Source of the DNA: Kordia sp. TARA_039_SRF
Lineage (GTDB): Bacteria; Bacteroidota; Bacteroidia; Flavobacteriales; Flavobacteriaceae
Assembly (NCBI GenBank): GCA_006383075.2
Contig: SMNH02000002.1
Location: 569,127-633,126, forward strand
Direction of reading: 5' to 3'
DNA length: 64,000 nucleotides
In this document: piece by piece, positions 25,947 through 35,816 of the stretch
How the letters are laid out: the number at the start of each line of letters is the position of its first letter
How positions within the stretch are numbered: position 1 is the first letter of the stretch
The notes under the pieces: generated by a model
The model's database searches: none
The model's input: the letters and a program-made list of their open reading frames with translations, nothing else
What the model was told of the DNA's origin: nothing
Program-made: the position numbers and the translations under genes

Positions 25947-26348
25947 TTATTTCCAGTGAAATTCGACTATTTTTTCAATATCAGGATGCAAACTGTAATG
26001 TACAGGACAGGTGTTTGCGGTGTTTTCTAGTATTTTTTTTGTTTTTTCATCCGCTTCAAACGGCAAATGCAATTGTACTTCTATTTTAGAAATACGTCTC
26101 GGATTGGAAGCCATGATTTTGGTGACTTCTGCTGTCGTATTTACCATATTTACACCTAATTGCTCCGCTTTGATGCCCATAACGGTCAACATGCAACTTG
26201 CGAGTCCTGTAGCAACCGTATCTGTAGGAGAAAACGCTTCTCCCTTGCCATTATTGTCCGTTGGTGCATCGGTAATGAATTCATTTCCAGATTTGATATG
26301 TGTAGAAACCGTTCTCAGATTTCCTGTGTAGGTTACTTTTGAAGTCAT
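25947..26348 (-). CDS. OsmC family peroxiredoxin-like protein
   Basis: 133 residues of the OsmC/Ohr fold. The two redox Cys of the family are seen: Cys in ATGLASCMLTVMG (about 53) and Cys in NTANTCPVHYSLH (about 114). The strand IEVQLHLPFEADEKTKKILE separates them. Members reduce organic hydroperoxides with a dithiol partner in the cytoplasm. It lies in a tight same-strand run with guaA and bshC; bacillithiol from BshC pathways is also a thiol redox resource, but a link is only suggestive. Confidence 0.9.
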   Translation of the reverse strand: MTSKVTYTGNLRTVSTHIKSGNEFITDAPTDNNGKGEAFSPTDTVATGLASCMLTVMGIKAEQLGVNMVNTTAEVTKIMASNPRRISKIEVQLHLPFEADEKTKKILENTANTCPVHYSLHPDIEKIVEFHWK

Positions 26349-26350
26349 TT

Positions 26351-28288
26351 TTATTGCTTTTGTTTTACTTCTTTAATTTCTAATCCGTCATATTTTACAA
26401 TATATACGCCTTCATTAAAAAAGCCGCCTAGTAATTTTTTTCGGTAATCGAATTTGTTTTCTACATAACTCGTTTCAATGCCTGTACGAACACTTTTTGC
26501 TAAGTTTTCATCGTATAGCAAGCGCACTAAAATATCGAACGTAACGTCAAATCCGCGCGTTGCTATTCTGCTTGGCGAAATACCGTATTCTGCTTCGTAT
26601 TTTTTTACGAATTTGTTGTTTAAAGACGAAGGCTTATCGATTGACGGATAGTGAAAACTAAGATTTGCCAAGTGACTGTGATAGATATTGTCGCTATTGT
26701 CGTAGCTATCGTCTTTGTTGGTTGTTAACAATACGATTTTGTATTTTTCTTTAGCCGCATACGAGTTTAAAATAGACGTTGCGTTGGCTATCAAATTTAA
26801 TTCATCAGATTCTAGAATTACCCAATTTACAACATCTTCACGCAAATGAGGAAGAATCAGCGTAGGCTTGATATAGTTTCCTTCTTCTGGATTAAACATT
26901 TTATGATTTGGCAAAATAGATTGCAATTTCGCTTTAATCGTAGTTTTGTCTTTATCTGCTATGATAATGACATTTTTATCCTGTCCATTTTTTTTCATGA
27001 ACTCCAGCATTTTTTCCTCTAATAAGTCTTTGTCAGGAATGGTTTGATACACATTTCTGTGATCTACTTTTTTGCTGGTTAATGGAGAGATTACAGGAAT
27101 TCCGTCAGATTTCAATGCAGAAGCTACCACTTCAACATTGCCATCTAAAAAAGGGCCAATTACTGCATGTACGTCTGAAAAATCATTGTCATAGATTGCA
27201 GAACGCGTTGTGGAAGCACTTCCCCCATTGTCAATCACTTTTACATTTACTGAATAGCCTAAGTTTTTGATAGAATCCAACGCCATGAGTGAACCTGTAT
27301 AAAAGTCCGTTGCATATTCTAGCAAACGGTCTTTTTGTAGTTTTTCTTTTGTTTGACTGATGGAATCCATGTTGATTTCGTTCAACTTGAACGGCAACAT
27401 CAATACAATATTTGACACATTTTCAGGATTGGCATTTTCTAAAAAGTTGAATTTGTCTATAATAACTGCATCTACAACCTCAATATTTTCCTCTTCTGTT
27501 TTAGCCACAGGAAGTTTCAACACCATTCCTGCTTTTAAACCATCTTTTAAGGCTGGATTTAGTAAAACCAACTCTTCTTCTGTCACATTCAACTTTCGCG
27601 TGAGCGAATACATGGTTTGCTTCGGTTTTACATCGTAAAAGACATAGTTTTCCGTGCTAGCTACTTTTGGTTTTTTGGAGCGAATGGGCAATTTGATTTC
27701 TTGTCCAATTTGCAAACCGTCTTTGATTTCTGGGTTGATATCTTCCAACTCTTCAATGGTAAGTCCGTAGCTATGCGCAATTCCCCATTTGGTTTCTTTT
27801 GCTTTTACTTTATAAATTTCGAACGAACTTTCCTCGTTGTCCTTTTCATCTTTGGTGTTCGTTTCAACGGTTTCCGTGGTTTCTTTCGATTTTTTCTTGA
27901 ATTGTGGAATGGCAATTCGGTCACCTTTTTTTAAACCTTCTTTAGCAACACTTTCGTTATACTTTAAAATGTCTTCCTCCTCAATTCCGTATTTTTTAGC
28001 AATACCATACAAGGTTTCTTTGCGCTTTACTTTATGATTGATAAAGGTAACATCAATGTTTGAAGTTGTTTTTAAAGATTTTGAAGGAATGACCAACATG
28101 CTGTTTTTGCGCACACCGTTTCTCGCTTCAGGATTGAGTTTTATGATATCATCTACACTTACATTGTATTGTTCTGCAATACTTTCTACCGTTTCTCCTC
28201 TGGATACTTTATGGTTTTTGTACGATTGTGCCGTAGCAGAACAACCTGACATTAGTATTGCTAAAAAAAATCCTAAAAGCTTTTTCAT
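26351..28288 (-). CDS. Lipoprotein with four LysM domains and a periplasmic-binding-like domain
   Basis: Start at 28288 gives a proper lipoprotein signal (KKLLGFFLAILMSGC, Cys16). Four LysM units follow at about 23-68, 79-123, 147-193 and 208-252, each of the form YxVKxxETxxxIAxxY...NPEIKxGLxxGxxIxLP, so it should bind glycan chains of peptidoglycan. Residues about 290-640 look like a type 1 periplasmic-binding (ANF-receptor-like) domain: IVLMLPFKLNE, LLEYATDFYTGSLMALD, SDVHAVIGPFLDGNV, IPVISPLTSKKV. This combination is typical of Bacteroidota and resembles the outer-membrane activator LpoA in its second part. Located 17 bp after guaA. Confidence 0.85.
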   Translation of the reverse strand: MKKLLGFFLAILMSGCSATAQSYKNHKVSRGETVESIAEQYNVSVDDIIKLNPEARNGVRKNSMLVIPSKSLKTTSNIDVTFINHKVKRKETLYGIAKKYGIEEEDILKYNESVAKEGLKKGDRIAIPQFKKKSKETTETVETNTKDEKDNEESSFEIYKVKAKETKWGIAHSYGLTIEELEDINPEIKDGLQIGQEIKLPIRSKKPKVASTENYVFYDVKPKQTMYSLTRKLNVTEEELVLLNPALKDGLKAGMVLKLPVAKTEEENIEVVDAVIIDKFNFLENANPENVSNIVLMLPFKLNEINMDSISQTKEKLQKDRLLEYATDFYTGSLMALDSIKNLGYSVNVKVIDNGGSASTTRSAIYDNDFSDVHAVIGPFLDGNVEVVASALKSDGIPVISPLTSKKVDHRNVYQTIPDKDLLEEKMLEFMKKNGQDKNVIIIADKDKTTIKAKLQSILPNHKMFNPEEGNYIKPTLILPHLREDVVNWVILESDELNLIANATSILNSYAAKEKYKIVLLTTNKDDSYDNSDNIYHSHLANLSFHYPSIDKPSSLNNKFVKKYEAEYGISPSRIATRGFDVTFDILVRLLYDENLAKSVRTGIETSYVENKFDYRKKLLGGFFNEGVYIVKYDGLEIKEVKQKQ

Positions 28289-28304
28289 TCTGTAATCAAA
28301 TTTA

Positions 28305-29840
28305 TTATTCCCATTCAATGGTTGCTGGCGGTTTTGAGCTGATGTCATATACTACTCTATTAACGCCTTTTACTTTATTTATTATGTCGTTTGATACTTT
28401 TTGTAAAAATTTATAGGGTAAATCTACCCAATCTGCCGTCATTCCGTCGGTACTTTCTACCGCGCGCAAGGCTACTACTTTTTCGTAGGTTCGCTCGTCG
28501 CCCATCACTCCTACAGAATTTACAGGTAACAAAATCGCACCTGCTTGCCAAACGTTATCATACAAATCCCACTCACGCAATCCGTCAATAAAAATAGCAT
28601 CAACCTCTTGTAAGATACGAACTTTTTCCGCAGTAATATCTCCCAAAATTCGAATTGCCAATCCTGGACCTGGAAACGGATGACGTCCTAATAATTGTTT
28701 GTCCATTCCCATTGAAGCGCCTACTCTTCGCACCTCATCTTTAAACAAGGCTTTTAGTGGTTCTACAATTTTTAATTTCATAAAATCTGGCAATCCACCC
28801 ACATTGTGATGACTTTTTATCGTTGCGCTTGGTCCGCCTGTGGCACTCACACTTTCAATTACATCTGGATAAATGGTTCCTTGTGCCAACCACGTAACGT
28901 CTGTGATTTGATGTGCTTCATCGTCAAACACTTCTATAAATACACGTCCAATCGCTTTTCGTTTTTTCTCAGGATCGCTTTCTCCAGCAAGAGCTTCCAA
29001 AAAACGTGCCGAAGCATCTACGCCTTTTACATTGAGTCCCATTCCTTCATACTGTTGTAATACGCTTGAAAATTCATTTTTGCGTAACAAACCATTATTG
29101 ACAAAGATGCAGTATAAGTTTTCGCCAATGGCCTTGTGCAATAACATGGCAGCTACACTAGAGTCTACGCCTCCCGATAATCCAAGAACGACTTTGTCAT
29201 TACCCAGTTTTTCTTTTAACTCCGCTACGGTTTCTTCCACAAAAGCATTTGGCGTCCAATCTGGATTGACGCAGGCAATATGTACCAAGAAATTTTCTAG
29301 CAATTGTTTTCCATCGGTAGAATGATATACTTCTGGATGAAATTGAATTGCAAACGTAGTTTCGCCTTCTATTTTATAAGCTGCGTTTTGTACATCGTGC
29401 GTGCTGGCTAGTAATTTTCCGCCTGTAGGTAATTGTTTGATGGTATCGCTATGACTCATCCACACTTGACTTCCCGCAGAAATGCCTGCTAAAAAAGGTT
29501 CGTTTTCTTGTACGAAACTCAAATTGGCACGTCCGTATTCACGTGTGTTGGATTCGGCAACTTCTCCACCAGAAAAATGCGCTAAATATTGTGCGCCGTA
29601 GCACACACCAAGCAATGGTTTTTTGCCGCGTATTTCGCTTAAATCTGGATGAAAAGCATTTTCAGAGCGTACAGACATTGGACTTCCCGAAAGAATGACC
29701 GCTTTATATTCTTGTACGTTGGTTGGAATTTTGTTGAATGGATGAATTTCGGAATAGATGTTCAACTCTCGAACTCTGCGCGCAATGAGTTGTGTGTATT
29801 GCGATCCGAAGTCTATGATTAATACCTTGTCGTGTTGCAT
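28305..29840 (-). CDS. guaA: GMP synthase (glutamine-hydrolysing)
   Basis: Converts XMP to GMP using ATP and glutamine. Start at 29840 ([17 protein letters not shown]); the frame allows five more residues upstream. Class I amidotransferase domain 1-190 has Cys80 (LLGVCYGAQ) and the His-Glu of QFHPEVYH. The ATP-pyrophosphatase domain has [16 protein letters not shown], and the C-terminal dimer domain ends [13 protein letters not shown] as in all GuaA. Length 511 is normal. A TACTTTTG box lies only 4 bases before the ATG, hinting at a leaderless message. Leads a tight run with LysM lipoprotein, OsmC, DUF922 and DUF3820 genes. Confidence 0.97.
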   Translation of the reverse strand: MQHDKVLIIDFGSQYTQLIARRVRELNIYSEIHPFNKIPTNVQEYKAVILSGSPMSVRSENAFHPDLSEIRGKKPLLGVCYGAQYLAHFSGGEVAESNTREYGRANLSFVQENEPFLAGISAGSQVWMSHSDTIKQLPTGGKLLASTHDVQNAAYKIEGETTFAIQFHPEVYHSTDGKQLLENFLVHIACVNPDWTPNAFVEETVAELKEKLGNDKVVLGLSGGVDSSVAAMLLHKAIGENLYCIFVNNGLLRKNEFSSVLQQYEGMGLNVKGVDASARFLEALAGESDPEKKRKAIGRVFIEVFDDEAHQITDVTWLAQGTIYPDVIESVSATGGPSATIKSHHNVGGLPDFMKLKIVEPLKALFKDEVRRVGASMGMDKQLLGRHPFPGPGLAIRILGDITAEKVRILQEVDAIFIDGLREWDLYDNVWQAGAILLPVNSVGVMGDERTYEKVVALRAVESTDGMTADWVDLPYKFLQKVSNDIINKVKGVNRVVYDISSKPPATIEWE

Positions 29841-29843
29841 ACG

Positions 29844-29851
29844 CAAAAGTA
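29844..29851 (-). promoter_or_regulatory. Candidate -7 box for guaA (TACTTTTG)
   Basis: Exact TAnnTTTG ending 4 bases before the start codon; if used, the transcript would begin at or next to the ATG. No -33 box is visible. Confidence 0.3.
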
Positions 29852-29928
29852 GCATTTACATTTTAAATTTTAACTTTTGCCATGGAGATTTTTTCACAGG
29901 ATATTCACAACAAATTTATTGTGTTTTT

Positions 29929-31536
29929 TTACAACTCCAACACCAAAAATTCACTTGATAATGGTTGTAAATGTTCCACTAATGTGGGAATAAGGTTTTC
30001 GCCATATTCTAGGTAGAATTCCGAGAAGTTTTGCTTGCGTTCTTGTAAGGAGTTTTTTGGAAAGAGTTGTTTTTGAATATCTCTACTTCTAGAAACTTTG
30101 TCTTTTAGCATACGCTTTTGTGCTTTGAGCAAGCGTTTTTCTAAGTGTTTTAAGCCTTTGAGTTGCTTTTTTTCTTGTGCTGCTACCGCGCCAATAAATG
30201 ATTTGTCAGTCTGCTCTGCAAGTTTGTATAAGTCTTCGAATTGTTGTTTTAAATGTTCTTTTTGCGGTGTGAAATCAATATCGATTTTACTTAATTCTTT
30301 GACTTTTTTTGTGATGAAATCGTCTTTCTTTAGGAACAAATCACGATTGGAAATGTTGAGTTTTCCCATCTTTTTGGATTGTTTGGACGTTTTCAACACT
30401 GCTGAATTTCGCAATAATAGCATTGGAAACGTCACGTTGACCGCTTCAAAATAACTTTTCAATTCAAACCAATACGCCAATTCTCCGCCACCGCCGATGT
30501 AACATAGGTTTGGCAGAATAATTTCTTGATACAACGGACGCAATAAGGCATTGGGTGAGAAACGCTCTGGATGTGCGTGTAGTTCTGCTTTTAGTTCTTC
30601 CGCGTTCCATCTCACGGAAGTGTTATACACGCCAAAAACACCATCTTGCTCCACGATGCGCTCACGGATTCCGTCATTGATGTAGAATAAATTGATTTCT
30701 CTCGGATTGACTTGAATTTGATAGTCGTCACTCGCTTTTGTCAGCCTTTCCGCAGTTTCTATCACTTTTTTGTGTGATGTTTGCTGAAAAAGTTCGTTTT
30801 CTATAAATGGAATGTACAACTGTTTTAGTGCTTTATCATTTCCATCCACAATGACCAAACCGTATTGCTTGAAAAGTTCGTTGGCAATGTAGCGCGTTGC
30901 GTCCGTAAGATTGTCATGCTTGATGTAGCCATCTTCAAAAAGCGATTGTAAGTATTTAGCATTGTTGCTATTTCCTAATGCTTTTGAAAACTCTGTTAGA
31001 ACATCATCCAAACCTTCTGTAGACAATTCGCCGACAGCACCGCTTGCTGCTCGTTTCCAACGGAATTTTTCATCCTTAAAATTAAAAAAAGAAATTTCGT
31101 CAAAATCATGATCTTCCGATGCCATCCAATAGATTGGCACAAAATCATAGTCAGGATATTTTTTCTTTAATTCAGTTGTGAGATTGATGGTTGAAATGAT
31201 TTTATACAAAAAGTACAACGGTCCTGTAAAGAGATTCAACTGATGTCCCGTAGTAATGGTAAATGTATTTTCAGCAGCTAACTTTTCAATGTTTTGCTTG
31301 GTTTTTTCAGAAGCCGAAACGTGTTCGTATTGCGCCACTAAAGCTTTAGACAATACAGCTCTTTGCGAAGCATCTGTGAGTGAAGATTCCTTTTTTTCAA
31401 GAATTTGCGCTTCAAAGTTTTCCAATTTTGGATAACGGTGATAGAATGGCTGTAATGCTGGTTTTTCAGCTACATAATCGCAAATAATTGGTGTAAAATA
31501 TCCAGTTTCTTGATAGGGAATACATTCAGTTGGCAT
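29929..31536 (-). CDS. bshC: Bacillithiol biosynthesis cysteine-adding enzyme BshC
   Basis: Putative ligase joining cysteine to glucosaminyl-malate in bacillithiol synthesis. Recognised from the start CIPYQETGYFTPIICDY, FTITTGHQLNLFTGPLYFLYKI, VPIYWMASEDHDFDEI (nucleotide-binding fold), LYIPFIENELFQQ, VRWNAEELKAELHAHPERFSPN and CYIGGGGELAYWFELKSYF, followed by the long C-terminal coiled coil (about 400-490). Length 535 is usual. The partners BshA and BshB are not in this window. A TATCTTTG box lies 27 bases upstream; guaA follows after 88 bp. Confidence 0.95.
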   Translation of the reverse strand: MPTECIPYQETGYFTPIICDYVAEKPALQPFYHRYPKLENFEAQILEKKESSLTDASQRAVLSKALVAQYEHVSASEKTKQNIEKLAAENTFTITTGHQLNLFTGPLYFLYKIISTINLTTELKKKYPDYDFVPIYWMASEDHDFDEISFFNFKDEKFRWKRAASGAVGELSTEGLDDVLTEFSKALGNSNNAKYLQSLFEDGYIKHDNLTDATRYIANELFKQYGLVIVDGNDKALKQLYIPFIENELFQQTSHKKVIETAERLTKASDDYQIQVNPREINLFYINDGIRERIVEQDGVFGVYNTSVRWNAEELKAELHAHPERFSPNALLRPLYQEIILPNLCYIGGGGELAYWFELKSYFEAVNVTFPMLLLRNSAVLKTSKQSKKMGKLNISNRDLFLKKDDFITKKVKELSKIDIDFTPQKEHLKQQFEDLYKLAEQTDKSFIGAVAAQEKKQLKGLKHLEKRLLKAQKRMLKDKVSRSRDIQKQLFPKNSLQERKQNFSEFYLEYGENLIPTLVEHLQPLSSEFLVLEL

Positions 31537-31562
31537 AGTGGTTCGTCAGAGTTATAAAGTTG

Positions 31563-31570
31563 CAAAGATA
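31563..31570 (-). promoter_or_regulatory. Candidate -7 box for bshC (TATCTTTG)
   Basis: Exact TAnnTTTG on the minus strand about 26 bases before the ATG; TTTG (31595-31598 complement) lies 24 bases further up, somewhat far for a -33 box. Confidence 0.45.
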
Positions 31571-31668
31571 AGGTTATTTGAAATGTGGTTTTCTCAAAAT
31601 TTCGTTAAGAAATGTGTTTTCAAAATTTTATTAAGTAGCTTTGGAGTCTATCAATTTGAATCCAACCA

Positions 31669-34146
31669 ATGAGACGCTATTTTTTTACTTTCCTTTCATT
31701 TTTTATTTTTTCCACTACCATTTTTGCCCAAAATATTCAATCGCCTAAAGAATTTTTAGGATATGAATTGGGAACGCGATTTACGAATCATTATCGTGTG
31801 GTCGATTATTATCAGTATTTGGCGAAAGCTTCTGATATGATTCAGTTGGAAGAATACGGCAAAACCAATGAGCATCGTTTGTTGCAAATTGCCTATGTGT
31901 CAACGCCTGAAAATTTAAGCAATTTAGAAAGTATTCGAAAGAATCATTTGGCAAATGCAGGCATTGGAACGGCAGAAAGTACGGCGAATAAAGCCATTGT
32001 GTGGCTGAGTTATAATGTACATGGAAACGAATCGTCGAGTACGGAAGCTTCTATGAAAACTATTTACGAATTGATTACGGCTAAAAAAGCATGGTTACAA
32101 AATACGGTGGTGATTATTGATCCGTGTATCAATCCTGACGGACGCGATAGGTATGTGAATTGGTACAATCAAGTAGCGAGTGTACCTTTTAATTCGCATC
32201 AAAAAGCAAAAGAACACGATAGCGAACCTTGGCCTGGCGGACGTCCAAATCACTATTTGTTCGATTTGAATAGAGATTGGGCGTGGGCAACCCAAGTAGA
32301 AACGCGTCAACGTTTGAAAGTGTATAATAAATGGTTGCCGCATATTCATGTCGATTTTCACGAACAAGGCATCAACGAACCGTATTATTTTGCACCTGCT
32401 GCAGAACCTTTTCATGAAGTAATTACCGATTGGCAACGCGATTTTCAAACGCAAATCGGGAAAAATCATGCTGGGTATTTTGACAAAGAAGGTTGGTTGT
32501 ACTTTACGCGAGAACGTTTTGATTTGTTTTATCCAAGTTATGGAGATACCTATCCAACGTTTAATGGCGCCATTGGAATGACCTATGAGCAAGCGGGTCA
32601 CGGACGTGCTGGTTTGGGAATTATGACCGATGAAGGCGATTTGTTGACTTTAAAAGATAGAATTTTGCATCATCACACGACGGGATTATCTACCGTTGAA
32701 ATTTCTTCCCAGAATGCAGAAAGATTGAATTCAGAATTCAAAAAGTATTTTGACAATAAAGATTTTACGTATAAAAGTTACGTGTTAGAAGGCAACACAC
32801 ACCGTATTAAAAAGTTAACCGAATTGCTTGACCGACATGAAATTGCGTATGGTTTTACTGCAAATGCTACCGTGAAAGGATTTGACTATGAAACGAATTC
32901 GCAAAAATCAAATCGTATTTCCAACGCGTTGGTGGTGAGTACGAATCAGCCAAAAGCGAATATGGTGAAAGTATTGTTTGAACCGAATGCAAAATTGAGC
33001 GATTCACTTACGTATGATATTACCGCGTGGAGCATTCCATATGCGTACGGATTGAAAACGACAGCTTCAAAAACATTGATTACTGCTACCGAAAAACAAC
33101 CAAATTTTAAAGGTGGACTTTTTGAAACAAATGCTGCAGGATATATTGCGCCTTGGAACACCGTTAAAGATGCCGCGTTTTTGAGTCAGTTATTGCAACA
33201 AGGAATTCGCGTGCGTTTTACTGAAAAAATATTCAAGCATAACGGAAAAACATTTGATAGAGGTTCGTTGATCATCACGAAAAGTGACAACAAAAAAACA
33301 GCCGCTTTTTATAAAACCGTTATAGATTTAGCTGAAAAACACGAGGTAAAATTATCTGACATTTCTTCCAGTTTTTCAGATAATGGTGTCGATTTCGGTT
33401 CGCCCGATATTAAAGAAATTAAATTACCGAAAATCGCGGTAATGTCTGGAAAAGTGTCTCGTTCGCTCGGATTTGGTGAACTTTGGTACTTTTTTGAGCA
33501 AGAATTGAAATTTCCTGTGACGAATATCGACTCTGAAGATTTTTCTTCCAACACTTTGTATTCGTTCAATATCTTGATTTTACCAGATGGAAACTACAGC
33601 AAACTTTTTGATAGCCAACAATTGAAAGCCTTGAAAAGCTGGATTTCACGCGGCGGAAAAGTGATTGCAATTAAAGATGCGATACGTACTTTTGCAGGAA
33701 AAGAAGGTTTCGGTATTTCTAAAAAAGAACAAGAAAAAACAGAAAACGACAACAACCTCGTTTCCTACGCAAAAAGTGAACGTCAAAATATTTCCAACTA
33801 CATTACAGGTGCTATTTTTAAGACCAAAGTTGACAATACGCATCCACTCGCATTTGGATATGGCGATTCATATTTTACGTTAAAATTAGGAAGCGCTGCC
33901 TACGATTATTTAAAAAACGGACACACCGTAACCTACTTGGAAGATAATACTGCCGTTTCTGGATTCGCAGGTCACAACGCGTTGAAAAACATAAAAAATA
34001 CCTTAGTTTTTGGCGAACAAAAAATAGGAAGCGGAAGCATGATTTATATGATAGATAATCCAATGTTTCGCATGTTTTGGGAAAATGGAAAGCTGTTTAT
34101 GGCAAATGCAATTTTTATGGTGAATAATAATGCGTTTGAGCTTTAG
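31669..34146 (+). CDS. Secreted M14 family zinc carboxypeptidase
   Basis: Signal peptide to about residue 20 (TIFAQ). The M14 domain (about 40-350) has His118 and Glu121 in SYNVHGNESS, the substrate-binding region IDPCINPDGRDRYVNW, the third ligand His in HVDFHEQG and a Glu in MTYEQAGHG. Residues 380-825 form a long C-terminal part with a glutamine-amidotransferase-like segment (LPKIAVMSGKVSRSLGFGELW, SFNILILPDGNY, KALKSWISRGGKVIAIKDA), a combination typical of the large flavobacterial M14 proteins. Predicted to degrade proteins or peptidoglycan peptides outside the inner membrane. Divergent from bshC. Confidence 0.93.
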   Translation: MRRYFFTFLSFFIFSTTIFAQNIQSPKEFLGYELGTRFTNHYRVVDYYQYLAKASDMIQLEEYGKTNEHRLLQIAYVSTPENLSNLESIRKNHLANAGIGTAESTANKAIVWLSYNVHGNESSSTEASMKTIYELITAKKAWLQNTVVIIDPCINPDGRDRYVNWYNQVASVPFNSHQKAKEHDSEPWPGGRPNHYLFDLNRDWAWATQVETRQRLKVYNKWLPHIHVDFHEQGINEPYYFAPAAEPFHEVITDWQRDFQTQIGKNHAGYFDKEGWLYFTRERFDLFYPSYGDTYPTFNGAIGMTYEQAGHGRAGLGIMTDEGDLLTLKDRILHHHTTGLSTVEISSQNAERLNSEFKKYFDNKDFTYKSYVLEGNTHRIKKLTELLDRHEIAYGFTANATVKGFDYETNSQKSNRISNALVVSTNQPKANMVKVLFEPNAKLSDSLTYDITAWSIPYAYGLKTTASKTLITATEKQPNFKGGLFETNAAGYIAPWNTVKDAAFLSQLLQQGIRVRFTEKIFKHNGKTFDRGSLIITKSDNKKTAAFYKTVIDLAEKHEVKLSDISSSFSDNGVDFGSPDIKEIKLPKIAVMSGKVSRSLGFGELWYFFEQELKFPVTNIDSEDFSSNTLYSFNILILPDGNYSKLFDSQQLKALKSWISRGGKVIAIKDAIRTFAGKEGFGISKKEQEKTENDNNLVSYAKSERQNISNYITGAIFKTKVDNTHPLAFGYGDSYFTLKLGSAAYDYLKNGHTVTYLEDNTAVSGFAGHNALKNIKNTLVFGEQKIGSGSMIYMIDNPMFRMFWENGKLFMANAIFMVNNNAFEL

Positions 34147-34230
34147 ATACGCTTACGCTTTTAGACTCGCTATCGCTTTAGAAACTAGACCGCTGTCGCT
34201 ATTAGATATTAGACTGCTTCGCTTTTAGAG
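34143..34230. repeat. Degenerate tandem repeat of an 18-bp unit (TTAGACnCGCTnTCGCTT)
   Basis: Four imperfect units with short spacers begin at the stop codon of the M14 gene: TTAGATACGCTTACGCTT, TTAGACTCGCTATCGCTT, CTAGACCGCTGTCGCTAT, TTAGACTGCTTCGCTTTT. They are followed by TTCTTGACTC-type repeats (34230-34262). Confidence 0.6.
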
Positions 34231-34283
34231 ATTGTCTTGACTCTTGGTTCTTGATTCTTGACTCTAAAATCTAGCATAAGAAT

Positions 34284-34384
34284 CGTCTTTGCGAGACGCG
34301 TAGCGGCGTGGCAACCTGTTACTTAAAATAATAAAATTGTTCTATGATAAACAGATTACTTCGTCATACTTCCTCGTAATGACG
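34284..34384. repeat. Hairpin intergenic repeat of the CGTC-nnn-GCGAG type, copy 2
   Basis: Outer arms CGTCTTTGCGAG and CTCGTAATGACG pair with two mismatches; GGCAACCTGTT and AACAGATTACT form degenerate inner arms. Same family as 11278-11380. Lies between convergent M14 and rimO genes. Confidence 0.65.
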
Positions 34385-34432
34385 TTTCTAACGATTTTGA
34401 TTCAAAACCCAACATTCAACATTTAGAATTTC

Positions 34433-35734
34433 TTAAACCGGTTCTCCATACAAATCAAAATCTGCAGCGTCTGTGATTTTTACGTTGACGAATTCGCCTT
34501 GCTTTACATAGAATTTTGCAGCATCGATTAATACTTCATTGTCTACATCTGGTGAGTCGAATTCGGTTCTTCCCACAAAATAATTGCCTTCTTTTCGGTC
34601 AATGATGCACTTGAAGGTTTTTCCAATCTTTTCTTGATTCAATTCCCAAGAGATTTGCGATTGAATTTCCATGATTTCATTGGCGCGCTGTTGTTTCACT
34701 TCTTCTGGAACATCGTCTTCTAAATTGTACGCATGCGTGTTTTCTTCGTGTGAATAGGTAAAGCAACCCAAACGCTCGAAACGCATTTCCTCAACCCATT
34801 TTTTAAGCGTTTGGAAATGTTCCTCAGTTTCTCCTGGATACCCTACAATCAACGTAGTACGAATGGCCATTTCTGGAACTGCCGCTCTGAATTCTTGCAA
34901 CAATTTCGTAGTTTTCGCCTGATTTGTTCCGCGACGCATAGACTTTAAAATATCATCTGCAATGTGTTGTAACGGAATGTCCAAATAGTTGCACACTTTT
35001 GGCTCTTCGTTCATCACTTCCAATACATCCATTGGGAAACCAGTTGGGAAGGCATAATGCAATCGAATCCACTCAATACCTTCTACTTTGACCAATTCGC
35101 GTAGCAATTCGGCTAAGTTTCGTTTTTTGTATAAATCGAGTCCGTAATAAGTTAAATCTTGCGCAATGAGAATCAATTCTTTTACGCCTTTTGCGGCTAA
35201 CTTTTCGGTTTCTTCTACCAATTCTTCAATCGGTTTTGATTTGTGTTTTCCACGCATTAGCGGAATGGCACAAAACGAACACGGACGGTCACAACCTTCT
35301 GCAATTTTTAAATAGGCGTAGTTTTTTGGTGTTGTCGTCAATCGCTCACCAATCAATTCGTGTTTGTAATCGGCTCCTAACGCTTTGAGTAATCTTGGCA
35401 AATCAGACGTTCCAAAATATTGGTCTACGTCTGGGATTTCTGCTTCTAAATCTGGCTTATAACGTTCACTCAAACAACCTGTCACAAACACTTTATCAAC
35501 CACACCATCTTCCTTCCTTTGCACATAATCTAAAATCGTATTGACACTTTGCTCTTTGGCATTATTGATAAATCCACACGTATTAATGACTACAATATTG
35601 CCTTCTTCCTCGTGCGCTACGTCTTTGCCATTCGCTTTTAGCTGTCCCATCAATACTTCAGAATCGTACACATTTTTAGAGCAGCCAAGTGTTACTACAT
35701 TAATTTTATTTTTCTTTAAGGTCTTCGTTCTCAT
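34433..35734 (-). CDS. rimO: Ribosomal protein S12 methylthiotransferase RimO
   Basis: Radical-SAM enzyme adding a methylthio group to an aspartate of ribosomal protein S12. Start at 35734 (MRTKTLKKNKINVVTLGCSKN); seven more residues are open upstream. UPF0004 domain with Cys in LGCSKN, NTCGFI and VTGCLSE binds the auxiliary cluster; the radical-SAM motif is CDRPCSFCAIPLMRG; the TRAM domain ends the protein (GEFVNVKITDAADFDLYGEPV). Length 433 is normal. TATCTTTG lies 19 bases before the start codon, giving a short leader. Confidence 0.96.
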   Translation of the reverse strand: MRTKTLKKNKINVVTLGCSKNVYDSEVLMGQLKANGKDVAHEEEGNIVVINTCGFINNAKEQSVNTILDYVQRKEDGVVDKVFVTGCLSERYKPDLEAEIPDVDQYFGTSDLPRLLKALGADYKHELIGERLTTTPKNYAYLKIAEGCDRPCSFCAIPLMRGKHKSKPIEELVEETEKLAAKGVKELILIAQDLTYYGLDLYKKRNLAELLRELVKVEGIEWIRLHYAFPTGFPMDVLEVMNEEPKVCNYLDIPLQHIADDILKSMRRGTNQAKTTKLLQEFRAAVPEMAIRTTLIVGYPGETEEHFQTLKKWVEEMRFERLGCFTYSHEENTHAYNLEDDVPEEVKQQRANEIMEIQSQISWELNQEKIGKTFKCIIDRKEGNYFVGRTEFDSPDVDNEVLIDAAKFYVKQGEFVNVKITDAADFDLYGEPV

Positions 35735-35752
35735 ATCCAAAAATTCAGTGGG

Positions 35753-35760
35753 CAAAGATA
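35753..35760 (-). promoter_or_regulatory. Candidate -7 box for rimO (TATCTTTG)
   Basis: Exact TAnnTTTG on the minus strand, ending 19 bases before the rimO ATG. Confidence 0.42.
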
Positions 35761-35816
35761 CAATCTAATTTAAACCTTTGGTATATTTAGCAGTCTAAAA
35801 AATCAAAACCTACACA

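Noticed and set aside
32095-32601. Open frame of 168 codons antisense to the M14 peptidase
   Set aside because: Covers the catalytic zinc motifs of the real gene and has no coherent protein features.
34143-34230. CRISPR-like array
   Set aside because: Units are only about 18 bp, degenerate, with almost no spacers, and no cas gene is present.
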